A DNA stretch of 60,373 nucleotides, taken from Gamarada debralockiae. Lineage: Eukaryota; Ascomycota; Leotiomycetes; Helotiales; Hyphodiscaceae. Position numbers and translations under genes: made by a program. Each line of letters begins with the position of its first letter. The first letter of the stretch is position 1. Positions 10,330-22,177 of this stretch are shown here, piece by piece. Under the pieces are notes generated by a model. It saw nothing but the letters and a program-made list of their open reading frames with translations. It was not told where the DNA came from and did not search any database. Where the stretch lies: contig NXFV01000859.1 of the NCBI GenBank assembly GCA_002803225.1, forward strand, positions 1-60,373. The letters are read 5' to 3'.

Positions 10330-11636
10330 TTGGATAAAATGAAGTATTGGGCAGCATGAAAGGGGCGTTTGGATCATGGGCTTGATCCTGTATATACATC
10401 CGCATTAATTGCTCTGTAAGATCCTAATCGCTCAGATACGATGAGCGATTTTGCCTGCAGAAAACCACTGGTATTGGAACGACAACCCTCTCAGCCTCTC
10501 TATCGCTCAATGCAGGTCAATGGCCATTTCGAGGATTTACTGAATGACCTCCACTGGGTTATGAATCATTTACAGTCTCTGAGCATTCTAGGATCTTATA
10601 TCCCGTTTAAAACGGTATGGTAATAACGTGGCAGTACGAAGGCATCCCCTTAACGTGCTTAGATACGGTATGACACCATGTCCAACGTCCCAAATGGAGT
10701 ACTTCAGAGAATAGCCCGTGTCTTCCCCCTTTTCTTTCAGCCTCACGATTCAGGGAAATTCTCTATACTGAGGACTGGGAGGCCCAGAATAACTTTTCTC
10801 ATTTTGTACTTCGTAAAGACAGCCACACAATTTGTGAACGAGTCTCAGCATCGGTTCCGCAATTGTTCAAGCATTTTCGATGTTCGGCATTCCCATAATC
10901 TTCTATGCAGTCATGTTAGTAGCAAACTCGCGGTCGCTACACCAAGCCGAATGTTCTTCGGCTGTACGGCTTCACCTACTCGGAATTTACGTACAAGGTT
11001 TGTCTAAGCTTAAATGTGCGGCTCTTAAGACGCATGATCTAACTTACATCTTTATAGTATGGAGCTTGAATGGAAGCACTAGTCTCACCCCTTATATCAA
11101 AGTGACATATCGTCATTGTTGTGTCTCTGCACAGGGTCGGAAAATCTGGAGTAGAGAGGAGAGACAAGACTGATGAAGATGTTGATCTGCGATGACTTCA
11201 ATTTCTTCGTTCTCGCAGTTGAGTACTCAATATGGAATCGTTCAGTTCTGTTCAACAAGTGAACTGGATATTAGAGATAGTATATAAGAAGCAAAGCTGC
11301 TCCTCCCTCAAAGCACATTTCCATCCACCATCAAGCATCACCAGATCCGCCTATGAGCTGAAGTATCTCTGTAATCAACCTCTTAAGGTTAGGATACAAT
11401 ACGCCCTCTAGTTCTTATGTGATAACCTCGAGAGACTGCTACTGTAGCAGCGCGTTTACACTTCATCGAGAAGGAGAATATAGTGATAATTGCGTGGCGT
11501 AGGGCTAAGAAGAAGGATGTAAAGCATAGGCATAGCACAAGGTTTTGCGACAATGATAAACCAAGCGGTATATAAGAAATCCATTGCAACCTCTGCAGAG
11601 TAAGAGAATTTTGGCCTGTCTCATCTTGTCAAAACT
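10330..11636. other. Intergenic, weak coding-like fragments
   Basis: Open frames at 10678-11007 and 10880-11173 are hydrophobic but match nothing I recognise and have no start context or splice support. The missing N-terminal half of the HET relic that follows might have lain here, but I see no HET motif in any frame. Confidence 0.35.
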
Positions 11637-12591
11637 TTGGGTTCTGGTACTCCTCTATACCTAAATTATATAATTTCTCCGAAAGAAGTAATTATACAAG
11701 CCGTCTTCAAATGTGTCTCAGAACAAGGAGGGGTAGAATCCCTACAGGGCGAAAGATTCTTTCGTGATCAGGAAGACATGCCCTCATGGATTCCTGATGC
11801 CCATTTCGCCACAGTTCCGTCGCAGTGGGTTATAGTGGAGCAACGGAGGCTCAGGATATCTTCTGGCTTCTCTGCATCAGCATCGTTCCGTTAAGATGCT
11901 TCACAAATTTCGCTCACTACGAATGGGACCCTCCTTGCCAGGCACTCAAAATAGACAAGATTGTCGAGGCTGGACCTATTGGTAAAGCATTGGAGCATTT
12001 TGAACAATCACCTGATGTGTTCCGTCAATGGATGGAGATGATTGAGATCGGGATCGGAGATTGGCCACAACAACCGCCTCCAGAAGGTTCACCAGCTGAT
12101 ACCTTCTGGAGAACAGTCCTCAATGGCTCTATCAAACTTGACACCACCACGAGCCCCTTCTACAGACGAACCAACGAGGAAGATTATGTACAATTGCGAT
12201 CTCTGTGGTTGATGTTCCTGTCACCACTTGGAGGGATGCTTGCAAGCACACTTTCGCTCTCTGTGGAATCGCACGACAATTGATGTCTAAAGCTCCGGCA
12301 ATAATATACCACCTCTTGGTTTGTTCATGGCAGAGACGAATGACCATAATAAAACGAGGATGTATTAGATTGACTCACGACTCAAGTCCAGGCGACGAAA
12401 TCCACATTTTACTCAGATCTCCCACCCCGTTTATACTTCGACCCTTAGACGAATCCTTCAGGATGAAAGGCCAGACGGAGGCTATGCCATCCTACACTGT
12501 TATAGGCAACGGATATTTCCGCGAGATCATGTTTGGTGAAGCTTTCAAGTACGAAGGGGAGAAAAATATCAAGACCATTGCGCTTCACTAG
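11637..12591 (+). pseudogene. HET-type incompatibility protein relic (C-terminal half)
   Basis: Three overlapping plus-strand frames carry successive pieces typical of the C-terminal half of HET proteins. Frame one (to about 11890) has EDMPSWIPDAHF, like the usual LPSWVPDW. Frame two (11825-12283) has ALKIDKIVEAGPIG and a tail of WRTVLNGSI type. Frame three (12205-12591) has GDEIHILLRSPTPFILRP followed by YTVIGNGYFREIMFGEAF, the conserved end. Moving between frames needs frameshifts, since no consensus intron links the overlap. The N-terminal HET domain itself was not found. It is most likely a decayed gene; badly resolved introns are a less likely explanation. Confidence 0.6.
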
Positions 12592-14002
12592 GTTCAACTT
12601 AGCGCAAGGGAAGAGAGAAAGCGACTGCCTAATGCAGATAGGTCTATTTCATAGGTTACGAGTGGTGATCTGTTGTATAGTATCATCAATGCGCCACATC
12701 TTCTTTGTGACAAACTTGCTAGCTACCATCACTAGAGAGGCTGTCATAGCCCCTCTTATATTCGATGTTGCACGCACCTAGTCCTGGCTATAAGTAAGTA
12801 AGTCAATACTCAAATCCTTAAGTACTTCAATTGTATTAACAATAAGACTCGTCTTAGATTTGGAATAGAATTGGGAATAGATAGAGCCTTGGCAGTGCTC
12901 CTCACTGCCATAAGCAGGGGTAATAGTGTATGAACACATATCTGTAACAGCTACAGGTAGCTAGAGGGCAGCAGGAGGGATTACAGTATATCAGAGAAGT
13001 AGCAATAGGGGAAGGGAGACAATAGTGATTGTATTTGATAGTGGTTGAAAAGAGGTTCTGTCGTACTAGTGCGCTTGTGTGGTATGTGAACTCAAGCTTG
13101 CCTTCCCAAAGTAGGGTCAATAGGCCTTACATATCCTTCACTCCTAGCTCTTGCCTTCACATGCCAGCTGTACTGCTGCTGACTCTGCAACTGACTGTAC
13201 ACTGACTAACTGCTGACTAATCGCTGACTGTCTCTGACTGTGCATAAATGTTGAGCCTGGCTCAAGTAATAATCGCTCATGAAATCGCCCATGAAATCGC
13301 CCGTGTACCTTTAGGAGCTAGGCTCTTGTTACACACTCACAGACTTCTCGGCTACCGCACCACCAAAAAGTTTCGGAAATGAATGTCAGTTCCAGAGAGA
13401 TAATGTTAGGTCCTTTTATTCTCTAAAGATGGAACATTCCTCCTAACGAACATTGGACGGTTAAATACTGTAATTCTTTCCGATCGCGTGGCTGTTTCTC
13501 GACTAAGTCTTCTGTGCTTCTTATTCGTTAAGAAGCTGCCACGCCTTGAATAATGAGCTGCTTTGTTGTAGTGCAGCTTCGAGAGGTTGGTGAGGTGGTC
13601 GTAATATTTGGCGTCAGGGACAACACTCGCTAAATTCAGGGGCCGCCTCAACCCTCCTGGCCGACGCAAGCATGAAAACCTGCCTAGAAGGCCTTGTGGC
13701 TTGACCCTTGCTACGTTTAGCAACTACTTGGAGCTCATCCATATCCTTCTATTCCTCCGTCGCACAAGGCAGCCTTCTGCAGAATGCCAGGGCATTACCG
13801 AATCAGGAGCCCTGAAACAGTTCACCGAAATTGACTATGCCAATTGGCGGGTCACCCCTGGCTCACGCAAGCCACCCGACCAGGTGCGGGCGGCTGCATA
13901 TCTCATCAATGGCGTCCTCCCCGAAGCCATCATCCAAAGCTTGTTCCTTTCACATCTCTCGTTGAACCTTCCCACCTACGGAGGACACATCACACGAGAA
14001 TC
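12592..14002. other. Intergenic with simple repeats
   Basis: No gene was found. The sequence contains LTR-like AT/CT-rich text around 12780-13150, a CTGACT-type tandem repeat (13174-13240), and a short GAAATCGCCC repeat (13271-13303). An open frame at 13608-14027 overlaps the next gene's start and is better read as its 5' leader. Confidence 0.4.
13174..13240. repeat. CTGACT-type imperfect tandem repeat
   Basis: At least six copies of CTGACT or CTGACTG recur at irregular 8-14 bp steps, with spacers such as GTACA, AACTG and AATCG. It is followed 30 bp later by three near-copies of GAAATCGCCC. It looks like a decayed minisatellite in untranslated DNA. Confidence 0.6.
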
Positions 14003-17000
14003 ATGGCGACATCAGGGCTTGAGATAATCATGGAGGACGACATGCGAGAGGGTTCGGCGCCTATGGAACCCGCGGATATCCAAAAGCTTGGCGAATTGGC
14101 CGCGTACAGGATTGACCGTCAAAAGGCTGAGCTCTGGGCCCACAGAGACATCAAGTTCCTGGTTTACGATGACACGAATTTGCAGCAGAACGGGTACGAT
14201 AGCGATGATGAAGAAGGCATGGTCGAGTATGCGATGGTGATTTCTGGAGGCTCAGGCCTAGCTAGTGAGAATGAAAGCGAAAGTCCTAAATCCAAAGAGA
14301 GCGAGGATTGGAATGAGGAAGTGGTTCGTGCAGGGCTGTCCTCTTTGGAAAACCCACATGTCCCGAAAGATATATACGACGAGCTGGATGATGAAAGCAG
14401 AACTCTCAAACGGGGAGACAGCGAAGAATGGGACGAGGAAGTGATACGTACAGGGTCCTCAGAAAGTTCACATGACCGGGAAGGTACGTACGAGGAGCCC
14501 GAATGCAGCTTCTGTTCCTCAGTTCCGGAATTCCCTAGGAACTACAGGCCTCGCAAGTTCCGCCTTGTCCAGTCCAATAAGATGGTCTCCGATCCAGATG
14601 AGTTCAAGCCTGGAGGCCCTTATGTTTGCAGCCATTACGTTGCGGTATCGTATTGCTGGCCTGTACCACAGCAAGACGAGAATGGTAAGACAATTGTGAC
14701 ACCAGGTTCGTACCAAGTGCGTGACCTAAATGGGATTGTCCGGTCGAGCCGCGCTCTAGACGACGTCCTCGACCGTGCCGTGGAATTTGCTGTCTCGTGC
14801 GATATCCGCATGATCTGGATCGACCAGGAGTGTCTTCCACAGCCGAAGGAGGACAGCCCCCAAGAAGACAAGGATGAGCAGGAGCTTGGTGTTCAGGCAA
14901 TGGATGTTGTCTACAACCGCGCCTGTATTACTGCTGGGCTTCTTTCTGCAACCATTACGAGCCAGGAGCAAATGGATGCCGTTGCCACCTTGCGATCGTT
15001 TGCTCCTAGTGATTCTGGATCCAATGTGAGATGGGAAGGAATAGGGGAGGCGCCACCAGTCACTGACCTTTCTCGGCTCCTCAATCACGCCCTCGACTTC
15101 TTGGAACTCATCAGTGCAGATCGCTGGTACACGCGTGCTTGGGTTGCTCAAGAGGCTCTCTCGGCAGGAGAAATGCTCGTACTTCTCCTTCCCCTTGGTG
15201 ACGAGGTTTTCTATGAATCACTCTTGGAACACGGTGAACCAGAACTACCTTTCATCGCTGAGCTACCACCTAGAGATGGAATCGAGTCGAGCGCTATAGG
15301 CCTCTCAACGAGGGGATTTCAGCATCTTGTGCGAGTTGCGAAGTGCCTCTTCTACTTTATCTACAAGAGCGTTGAAGATAAAATTCATCCGCGCGGCTTC
15401 TCGATCATTGTCAAGGCGGAAAACCTCCACCCAATCGCACCTCAGCCCAAAATCCTGTCAGAGAGGATGTTCATCCCGGGGGGCAATAACTACCGACCCC
15501 GCCAGACGGCTGATGCGGCTGGAGCTTTGACGTTGCTCCGCACTCGCGGCTGTCGTGATGTCCAAGATCGGATTGCCATTGTGGCAAACATGTGCAACTT
15601 TGAGAATCGGCTGAACACTTCCATGTTAGCCAGACACTGCAAGTCTTTGCGTCTAGCCCTCCTCGCATTGACGGTTCTCAACGGCGACTATTCCCTGCTT
15701 GTTCCTGAGGCGTATGCACTGTACTCGAATGAAGGTGAGTGAAGCGTTTCAGAGTTGTCCGTGAGGAGCCACGCGTGCCTTCGCCAAACTACACAGAGAA
15801 AGCGCCGCTTGTGCTGACTATTGACAAAGGACTCTTGCCAGGAAGCGAAATTGGCATGGGGTGGCTCTGGCCACTAAATATGGCGCCCCATAAGTTGAAT
15901 TACTACAGGATTCGTCATGAGGGCTTTCTTAGCGCTTCTCTCTACAACTTCGGCGAGACATTCACCCCAGATGGACCTCGTCTCGATGCTCATCTCTGGA
16001 CGGTCGAGGACATAGTTGACTTCACCGTGATTCAGCGGGAGTGTGCCAAAACATGGAACAGTCTCAAGCCGTTGAGAGTCACTTTGAAGAAAAGGGACGG
16101 AGAGACGATCGAAGAGGTACAAGAGCGTCAGCGTGCGGTCGTGCAGGATCTCTGCAGCGATCTCAGCCGTCTCCAACAGGTTCGAGAAGCTGCTCTTCCG
16201 GGACCTCATGTGTTCGAGGCAGGCAAGGGATACGGAGATGTTGAATTTGTGGCCAATGTGGCACCTCTTCCGAACCTTGACACCCCGGAGACGCAGCGTA
16301 GCATCGCTGAGATCGTCTTTGCCATTTTACGGCACCTCTATCTCAATTACCACTCAGAACCACACGCCATCGGCCTAGCAAACAGCATTTGGCACTCCCT
16401 GCGCGTAGATGCTGTGACTACGGACGCAAAAGAGCTTCCTGACAATGTTGGCGACTGGTTGTTCTCTGATCCTGACATTGACGATGATCCATCTGTCCTC
16501 GTGCAACTTGACGAAACTCTTGACGACAGCTTCGGCCAAGCTTGGTTCATCGAGCGCATCATGCGAGATGGTTTTCTTTGGGTTGGTCGGTACCGCATAC
16601 CTTTCCCGCCTAAACACTCAGCTTCGAATAGCACAAGTGGACAGGAACTCGTGAACAATGAACCTGACTCACTGGCATCAAATGCTGGCAAATCACCTCC
16701 GTGGTCAGAAACTATATCATCCCGCCAAATGCAGCGAAAAATTATCGCATCGGTGGCGATGATCGCGGCACCATCCGACCATGCCGACCGTGTCGAACCA
16801 GCCATTATGGGCATGGATCGTCGGAATTTGGTGGCTTCGATAGACGCTCTAAGCCAAGAACTAGGCTTAGATGAGGCCCATGAAGCCTGCGCGCGGGATC
16901 TGGTCTCGGCATTCGACGTCGACGGGCCCTGCCTTGTGGCCATTCCGCGGAACGGTGACTTGGAAGTGCTACCCAGGCCGGCGCTCAGGAGCATGGGTGT

Positions 17001-17355
17001 CTGCTGGGTTGTCGAACCTGTGACGTGCAAGAAGTATAAAAGCGGAGAGAGACGCGAACCCGATGATTCCGATAGCAGCCTTGCCAGCAAGGAGTCATTA
17101 GAACGGAAAGAGCCAACGGGAGAGGACGGAGCGGGGAGAACTACTCTGGGCGATCAACGAGATATTAGCTCGGAGTCGGTAATCAGGTCAGGTGCGCGTG
17201 CAGACTTATCAGCACAAGAGTCACCTTCGAGGAAGAACAGTAAAGACCAGCTGGAGGAACAAGAAGAGGAAGAGACTCTGTACAGAGTTCTCAACAAGGT
17301 CCGAGGACTCTGGCAGATCAAAGACTATCCCATACATAGGTATAAGTTCATGTGA
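14003..17355 (+). CDS. HET-domain protein (heterokaryon incompatibility type)
   Basis: Two long frames are joined by one intron, 15735-15796 (62 nt, donor GTGAGT, acceptor ACACAG), which keeps phase and removes the stop at 15742. The result is 1096 residues. The first in-frame ATG is at 14003; upstream codons up to 13844 begin with TTG and look like leader. The HET domain starts near residue 211: VAVSYCWPVPQ, then IRMIWIDQECLPQ, then AMDVVYNRACITAGLLS. Before it is an acidic stretch with two related blocks (SEDWNEEVVRAG and SEEWDEEVIRTG). The C-terminal ~500 residues are unlike standard HET tails and end in a charged low-complexity region. HET proteins control non-self recognition and cell death on fusion; the partner is unknown. 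Confidence 0.82.
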
Positions 17356-18499
17356 TAAGTAAGTAAACAGACTTCTCGACCTGGCTTCTGTTTACGCATG
17401 GAAGCAGCTCCAGGACACCAACCGATAGAAAAAAAACGGGGAGCAAGCTAAGGAGGAAGAAATAGAACGAGCAAAGGACACGAGACACTGAAATGGGGGT
17501 TGGGTTCAGGTGGCAGAATAGGGCGTTCGGACAGAATTCTGGCCCATGCGGCAGGTGGTGTGGCAGTGGTAGTGGCCCGTGTTAGGCCGCCTTGCCTAAT
17601 ACAGGCCTAGTAAGGCCTGCGCGCAACACGTAATACTTGATTAAGATTATTTCTTTAGCTAAGTGAGGCATAGACAGCGCAAATGCCTAATTAAGATTAT
17701 TTCCTTAGGGGTAAAACATTAATATTAAGCCTTTTACGTGATTATATCCTACTCTCTATATAGGGTTTTATCAATCCTATGCCACGTGTTGCGACTTAAA
17801 TGCTCAGCTCTGTGATTCGCGTAAATTACCCTTTTGAATTCCGCGGTCAAAGCGCTAGCCTTTTGGGATTTCGTGGTCATGACCCGTTCGTTTCAGGAGT
17901 TTTCGAGCTTTTGACCTTATTTTGACCAATTGACATTATGTTCAGACGTGATCGAGTAGATAACTCATCAATTGATGCATATGGAAGAAAGATCATTCTA
18001 CAGAATTGGGTAGACGAGACGCAGCTTGATTTTAGCAGCGTGATCTAGGTGAAGACGATCAAGTTACAGTAGTGCTGCGAATGGTGGGGAATTGGTGGAG
18101 ATGTAATGATGGGGAGGGATGGCGATTCCAGCAGGACTGTATATAGGTTGTCTACCTCTTGTGAAATAAACCTCATTGCAATGGTAATATCGACATTTTG
18201 TCTCGAAATTTGAATCACAACCACTCTCACTGGTGATGGGACTTCTCTTGATTGCCATTATATTCTGAAGATATCAAACTGACTATACACGCCGAAGAGC
18301 CATATACCTGTGCTTGTAGTATCCAAACTCCAGCCTAGAAAAACGTGGGTATCCTGAGATCGCTCCTCTTCATTCCATCATAACAACAAAAGAGAATTCG
18401 TAACATCGTGAGACATCGATCATCATATACTCCAAATGGATCTTCATATGTAACCAGCACGAAATGCCATCCCATTATTACACTTAGATCGAGATATTT
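17356..18499. other. Intergenic, AT-rich with short direct repeats
   Basis: No gene was found. Two 19-bp near-identical copies of ATTAAGATTATTTCYTTAG lie at about 17640-17658 and 17690-17708, next to palindromic words such as GGCCTAGTAAGGCC near 17604. This may be the edge of an old element. The rest is the shared 3' flank of the HET gene and the convergent BTB gene. Confidence 0.4.
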
Positions 18500-20026
18500 T
18501 CAGTCGAGCCACGGGAGATCTCTAGGATCATCTACAACAGTGCAGACCAAATAGGATGTGCTCGATCCCTCACCAGATAAGGAACTTCGCATTAACGGCC
18601 GCACAATCTCCCTTGCCATGCTTTTCATCTCTTCCAGCCTCTTCTCGAATTTCTTCAAGCTCTCCCGAGAATAGATCTCCGGACTCAGCTTTAGGAATTT
18701 CTTGCATTCGTCGTGATTCAGGTAATTGCTGGGAGATGTACCCAGAGTGCGGTACACGCGACCAACATTCGGATTCCAGGCTGGAGAGGCTGGCGGCGGG
18801 AGGGGCGATAGTTGTTGTGAGTTCTGGGCGCCGTGGTGTGTGTTATTTGAATTGTGATAGCCGCCTCCACTTCCACCTCTCGACTGTGGAGACCTAGGCA
18901 AAGGAGGCGGAGGCGGCGGAGCCGTATTCTCAGCAACCCACTGCCGGAACAAGCTCACAACAAGCCAATCCAAATACGAATTCTGCGGTGTGACTCTCTC
19001 TCCTCTACTCGTCGTCAAGCTCAACCTAAACAACTTCCCCTCAATCTTCCCTACCATATCCGCCAGATCTTCGACTTTATCCTCAATAATCTCGATCACA
19101 GAGTCAGGGAGATGATGTCGAATATGCCGTTCTCCCATAGGCCATGCTCCTACCACGTGGATGAGAGCTTCTTGGAAGATGGATTTCGACTGGGCGAGGT
19201 AGCCCAGCTTGAGGTACGAGGAGGGGTATTTGGCGATTTGTTTCCAGAGTCGCCATTGGAATTGTAGGAGGTGGTGGTCGATTCGGGGTCCTACTACTGC
19301 GAGGGCATCGTAGAGGTCTGCGAGTGTGAGGAGCGATTTGCATTGTACATAAGCAATTGCGATGTCAATAGGATCGAGTGCTGGAGGGTAGTTGTAGAAG
19401 ATTCGAAAGAGGTTGTCGTAGTCATGGAGGAGATCTTGGTCTTCCTGGCTTAATGGAGGTGGTGCTGGAACGTGTGGAGAAGGCAGAGTAAGGTTCGCAA
19501 CCGATCGGAAGAACGACGGGTTCGACGACGGAGGTTTGTTGCGAACTGGTGGGGGTCGAGCATCGTTCGATCCAAATAGAGAGACAGCGGTGTTCTCTTT
19601 CTGCACCAGCATTGGAATATCGTCGTTACTCGAGCCTGGATCAAGTTCATATCTCCATCTCTTCCTCACGTCCTTTGCCCTAACTGACTCGCTTCCGGAG
19701 TCCTCTCCTGCCTTAGCCAGCACCGCACCGCCTTCATTTGTAGCTCGCGACCATTCTTGACTTGTGCTTGCTTCGAAGAATCCGGAACATTGCGTGAGGA
19801 TGAGTCGGTGGAGGAGATATCGGTTGGATTGCCCGCCGGCCTTGACAATGATTTCCACATCGCCTGTGTGCGTGAAAATGGGGAATTCGTTCTGCGGTAC
19901 ATAGGATGAGCCCCCAGCATGACTACGGTTTTGTCTTCGGTGGCGCGTAGAGGAGGAGGGTCTTGAAATTACGGAGGATGGACCTCGAAGGGTGAGGGCG
20001 TGAGAAGGCTCTACTTGGGAGACCAT
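18500..20026 (-). CDS. BTB/POZ-like domain protein
   Basis: The product is 508 residues from the ATG at 20026. After a Ser/Arg-rich N terminus, residues of the pattern FTHTGDVEIIVKAGGQSNRYLLHRLILTQCSGFFEAS match the start of a BTB fold. There is then a long insert, and the rest of the fold continues with DYDNLFRIFYNYPPALDPIDIAIAYV and LLTLADLYDAL. A second conserved helical part (ALIHVVGAWP) and a proline-rich stretch follow. It ends with a helical Lys/Glu/Arg segment. BTB proteins mediate dimerisation or act as cullin-3 adaptors; which applies here is unknown. The split of the BTB by about 130 residues is unusual but seems common to this fungal family. Confidence 0.75.
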   Translation of the reverse strand: MVSQVEPSHALTLRGPSSVISRPSSSTRHRRQNRSHAGGSSYVPQNEFPIFTHTGDVEIIVKAGGQSNRYLLHRLILTQCSGFFEASTSQEWSRATNEGGAVLAKAGEDSGSESVRAKDVRKRWRYELDPGSSNDDIPMLVQKENTAVSLFGSNDARPPPVRNKPPSSNPSFFRSVANLTLPSPHVPAPPPLSQEDQDLLHDYDNLFRIFYNYPPALDPIDIAIAYVQCKSLLTLADLYDALAVVGPRIDHHLLQFQWRLWKQIAKYPSSYLKLGYLAQSKSIFQEALIHVVGAWPMGERHIRHHLPDSVIEIIEDKVEDLADMVGKIEGKLFRLSLTTSRGERVTPQNSYLDWLVVSLFRQWVAENTAPPPPPPLPRSPQSRGGSGGGYHNSNNTHHGAQNSQQLSPLPPPASPAWNPNVGRVYRTLGTSPSNYLNHDECKKFLKLSPEIYSRESLKKFEKRLEEMKSMAREIVRPLMRSSLSGEGSSTSYLVCTVVDDPRDLPWLD

Positions 20027-20040
20027 TGCGCTGGCTGTCA

Positions 20041-20090
20041 CTGTTCCAAATCAGCGATGCTGACATAAATTCTCCTCTTCCGGTACTCAC
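20041..20090 (-). other. Likely 5' leader intron of the BTB gene
   Basis: On the minus strand a GTGAGT donor at 20090 and a GGAACAG acceptor at 20041 frame a 50-bp intron with a CTGAT branch-like word. No ATG lies in the short upstream stretch to about 20160, so it probably interrupts the 5' untranslated leader. Confidence 0.5.
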
Positions 20091-21151
20091 GAATTCGAAA
20101 TATCCCCAGTGCGCAAAGCTAAAAAAGGAATCGCAGATTCTTCGTCGGCCGGTATATACTCGTGAATTCCATTAGGGATTCAGCGTACAGCGGGAGAGCC
20201 TGTCTCTTTCTATTCAATAGCACTGCAACTCGTCCCTAACCTTCCACTCGAATTCCAATGTCAATCCCGACTCTCTTTTCAGAGCTCTCCTTCGATCTTG
20301 AAACGCGTCAAAGATTCCCTTACCAAAACAAAGACGATGGCCCGCAGGACTAGAAAGGGGAAGAAACCCCTCGCCCAAGACCACACACTCAATATTCACT
20401 CCAATCGCGCTCGCGGTGGCGATCAAGGTCTTAAGCCGCGCTCTGCCAATCCTCGTGCATAGACTTGCAGACTCAGCCTGGGTCGGCTGTCAAATCATGG
20501 CATTCTGAGTTCGTGATTGCATGCGGGTCTTGAGTTCTGCGCGACCGCTGAGGACCAATCATTCTGTCTTTGTTGTCTTGCCGAAAGAGTGGTTCGCTCC
20601 CAAACCGCAGGCTCATTGTGAGCGTTGAGTGGTTTGATGAAAGTGACTCGTGCTGCCCCTCATCGTCCAATGACATGGAAAGGATGGTAGCGTTGACCAA
20701 TTTATCTTTTTCATTAAAATTTTTATACAGTAAAGAGAATTGTGCACGCCACCGAACTGCCTGAGGTTGCGCCATCATTCAACTTACCAGAAGACATGTG
20801 ATAGAGCGATAGAACAGGGAGCGACCCACAAAAGTACTCGGACCCTAAATCGTCCATTCAAGGTTTGTCTGTTCCTTGACTCCCGCTGAATGCCTCAACT
20901 TTTAACTTCTTGTTATTCGCAATATCGAGCATCCATGTGATGCTGCAAAGCAAAGTCGGCTTTGCCAAAGCCAGACTCCCGCTCTATTTTACATGTATGC
21001 TGGTCCTGTCCAGTACCTATGCATCCCCACCCAGCCTAAACCAGACCTGATGAACTCAGCCCGTATGCAAAAGCTAGTAAAGTGAACTCCATTCCGTAAT
21101 AGCAAACCAACGCCTTCTTTTGATGCCATCCATCTCATCCCAATAAAATCA
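20091..21151. other. Intergenic, no gene seen
   Basis: Short frames only. The first part is the upstream region of the BTB gene and the last part is the 3' flank of the next minus-strand gene. No RNA gene or repeat is evident. Confidence 0.4.
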
Positions 21152-22177
21152 TTAGCTCATGTCCATTTCAACCTCCAAAGTGTGTCCAGTGACAGCTTGG
21201 TCTTTGACGGCACCGCCCTCGACACCGTTCATTGAGAATTCATCAACGTGAGACCCATTCGTCACCGGTGTGGTTCCTCCGTTGGCCTTTGGCGTCTCAC
21301 CAGTCTGGATAACACTCTCTCCCTCAAAAATAGGAACTGGACCTTGAAGGTTGACAAAAGTCTGCTCCAGAGTCGTGCTCACCAATCTTCCCTGCTTCAG
21401 ATCCTCTCCAAATAAGAAATATCCTTCATTCGCCTCGACTAGATAGCTAGCAAGACCCCTGCTTTGCAGCCTTATCTTCGCATCGGTGACTGGAAAGTGG
21501 TTGTTGATGTATCGCGTCCAGCCTCGAGCCGCTGCTTGGATATCCTCATCAGCACTGATTAACGACCAGCCGATGCCCAGGTGTCGCGTAAAGTCATCGA
21601 CCGTGGGTTCGACGTGTCCATTTGTCGGCGAAGCTGCAACGGGTGTCACCAAAGTTCCATTGCTCATGACCTCCTCGGCGATAACGGGAGTAGAGGTGAA
21701 GTCGAGTCTCTGACTTTTGGCAGATCGAATGATAGGTCTCTCGGGAACCGGCGCAGCAGCAGCCTGAGCCTTCTCGTCTTCAGCCTTTTCCTCTGCCCAA
21801 GTCCCTGTTTGACTGCCTGCCGATATGATGTACCCACTCCCGCGAGGCTTGATGAGCGTCATCCCTTCGCCGTATTCCCATTCATCCTCATTTTCTGGTT
21901 GCGCCGGTGTTGGCTGTTGGACGGGGAAGTATTCATCTTCTAGATTGATTGCAGCTTCATCGCGAGAGCGTTTTCGACCGGCGGCTGAGGGCGGCGCAGA
22001 GGTGGATGGGGTGTTGCGATTCGACCAAGAGGTTGCCGACGGGGAAGGATTGAAATCGGAGTTGAAGGGAGAGTTAAAAGTCGGTTGATTTGAACCCATA
22101 TTGAAAGAAGGCTGAGGTGGAAGTTGTGGTGGTAGGACGAGAATAGGTGAAGCAGACGCGTGGTCGAAGGATCTCAT
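21152..22177 (-). CDS. Conserved fungal protein of unknown function
   Basis: The 341-residue product starts at an ATG at 22177 and needs no intron. The N-terminal third is Ser/Pro/Asn-rich and disordered, with a nuclear-localisation-like GRKRSRDEA. The only part that looks folded is the central-to-C-terminal block around GIGWSLISADEDIQAAARGWTRYI and ASYLVEANEGYFLFGEDL, a short alpha/beta-like domain I cannot name. The tail is Gly/Thr/Val-rich. Nuclear location is an inference. It is divergent from the calponin-type gene with an 1118-bp gap. Confidence 0.75.
   Translation of the reverse strand: MRSFDHASASPILVLPPQLPPQPSFNMGSNQPTFNSPFNSDFNPSPSATSWSNRNTPSTSAPPSAAGRKRSRDEAAINLEDEYFPVQQPTPAQPENEDEWEYGEGMTLIKPRGSGYIISAGSQTGTWAEEKAEDEKAQAAAAPVPERPIIRSAKSQRLDFTSTPVIAEEVMSNGTLVTPVAASPTNGHVEPTVDDFTRHLGIGWSLISADEDIQAAARGWTRYINNHFPVTDAKIRLQSRGLASYLVEANEGYFLFGEDLKQGRLVSTTLEQTFVNLQGPVPIFEGESVIQTGETPKANGGTTPVTNGSHVDEFSMNGVEGGAVKDQAVTGHTLEVEMDMS

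Noticed and set aside
13608..14027. 139-codon plus-strand frame before the HET gene
   Set aside because: It has no recognised domain, and its end overlaps the better-supported HET start in another frame; it is likely leader or old repeat sequence.
16347..17090. 247-codon minus-strand frame
   Set aside because: It is antisense to the second exon of the HET gene and has the Arg/Ser-rich bias of a shadow frame, with no motif.
15739..17355. Separate gene starting at 15739
   Set aside because: The start would be GTG, and a GTGAGT donor with a phase-matched ACACAG acceptor joins it to the preceding HET frame.
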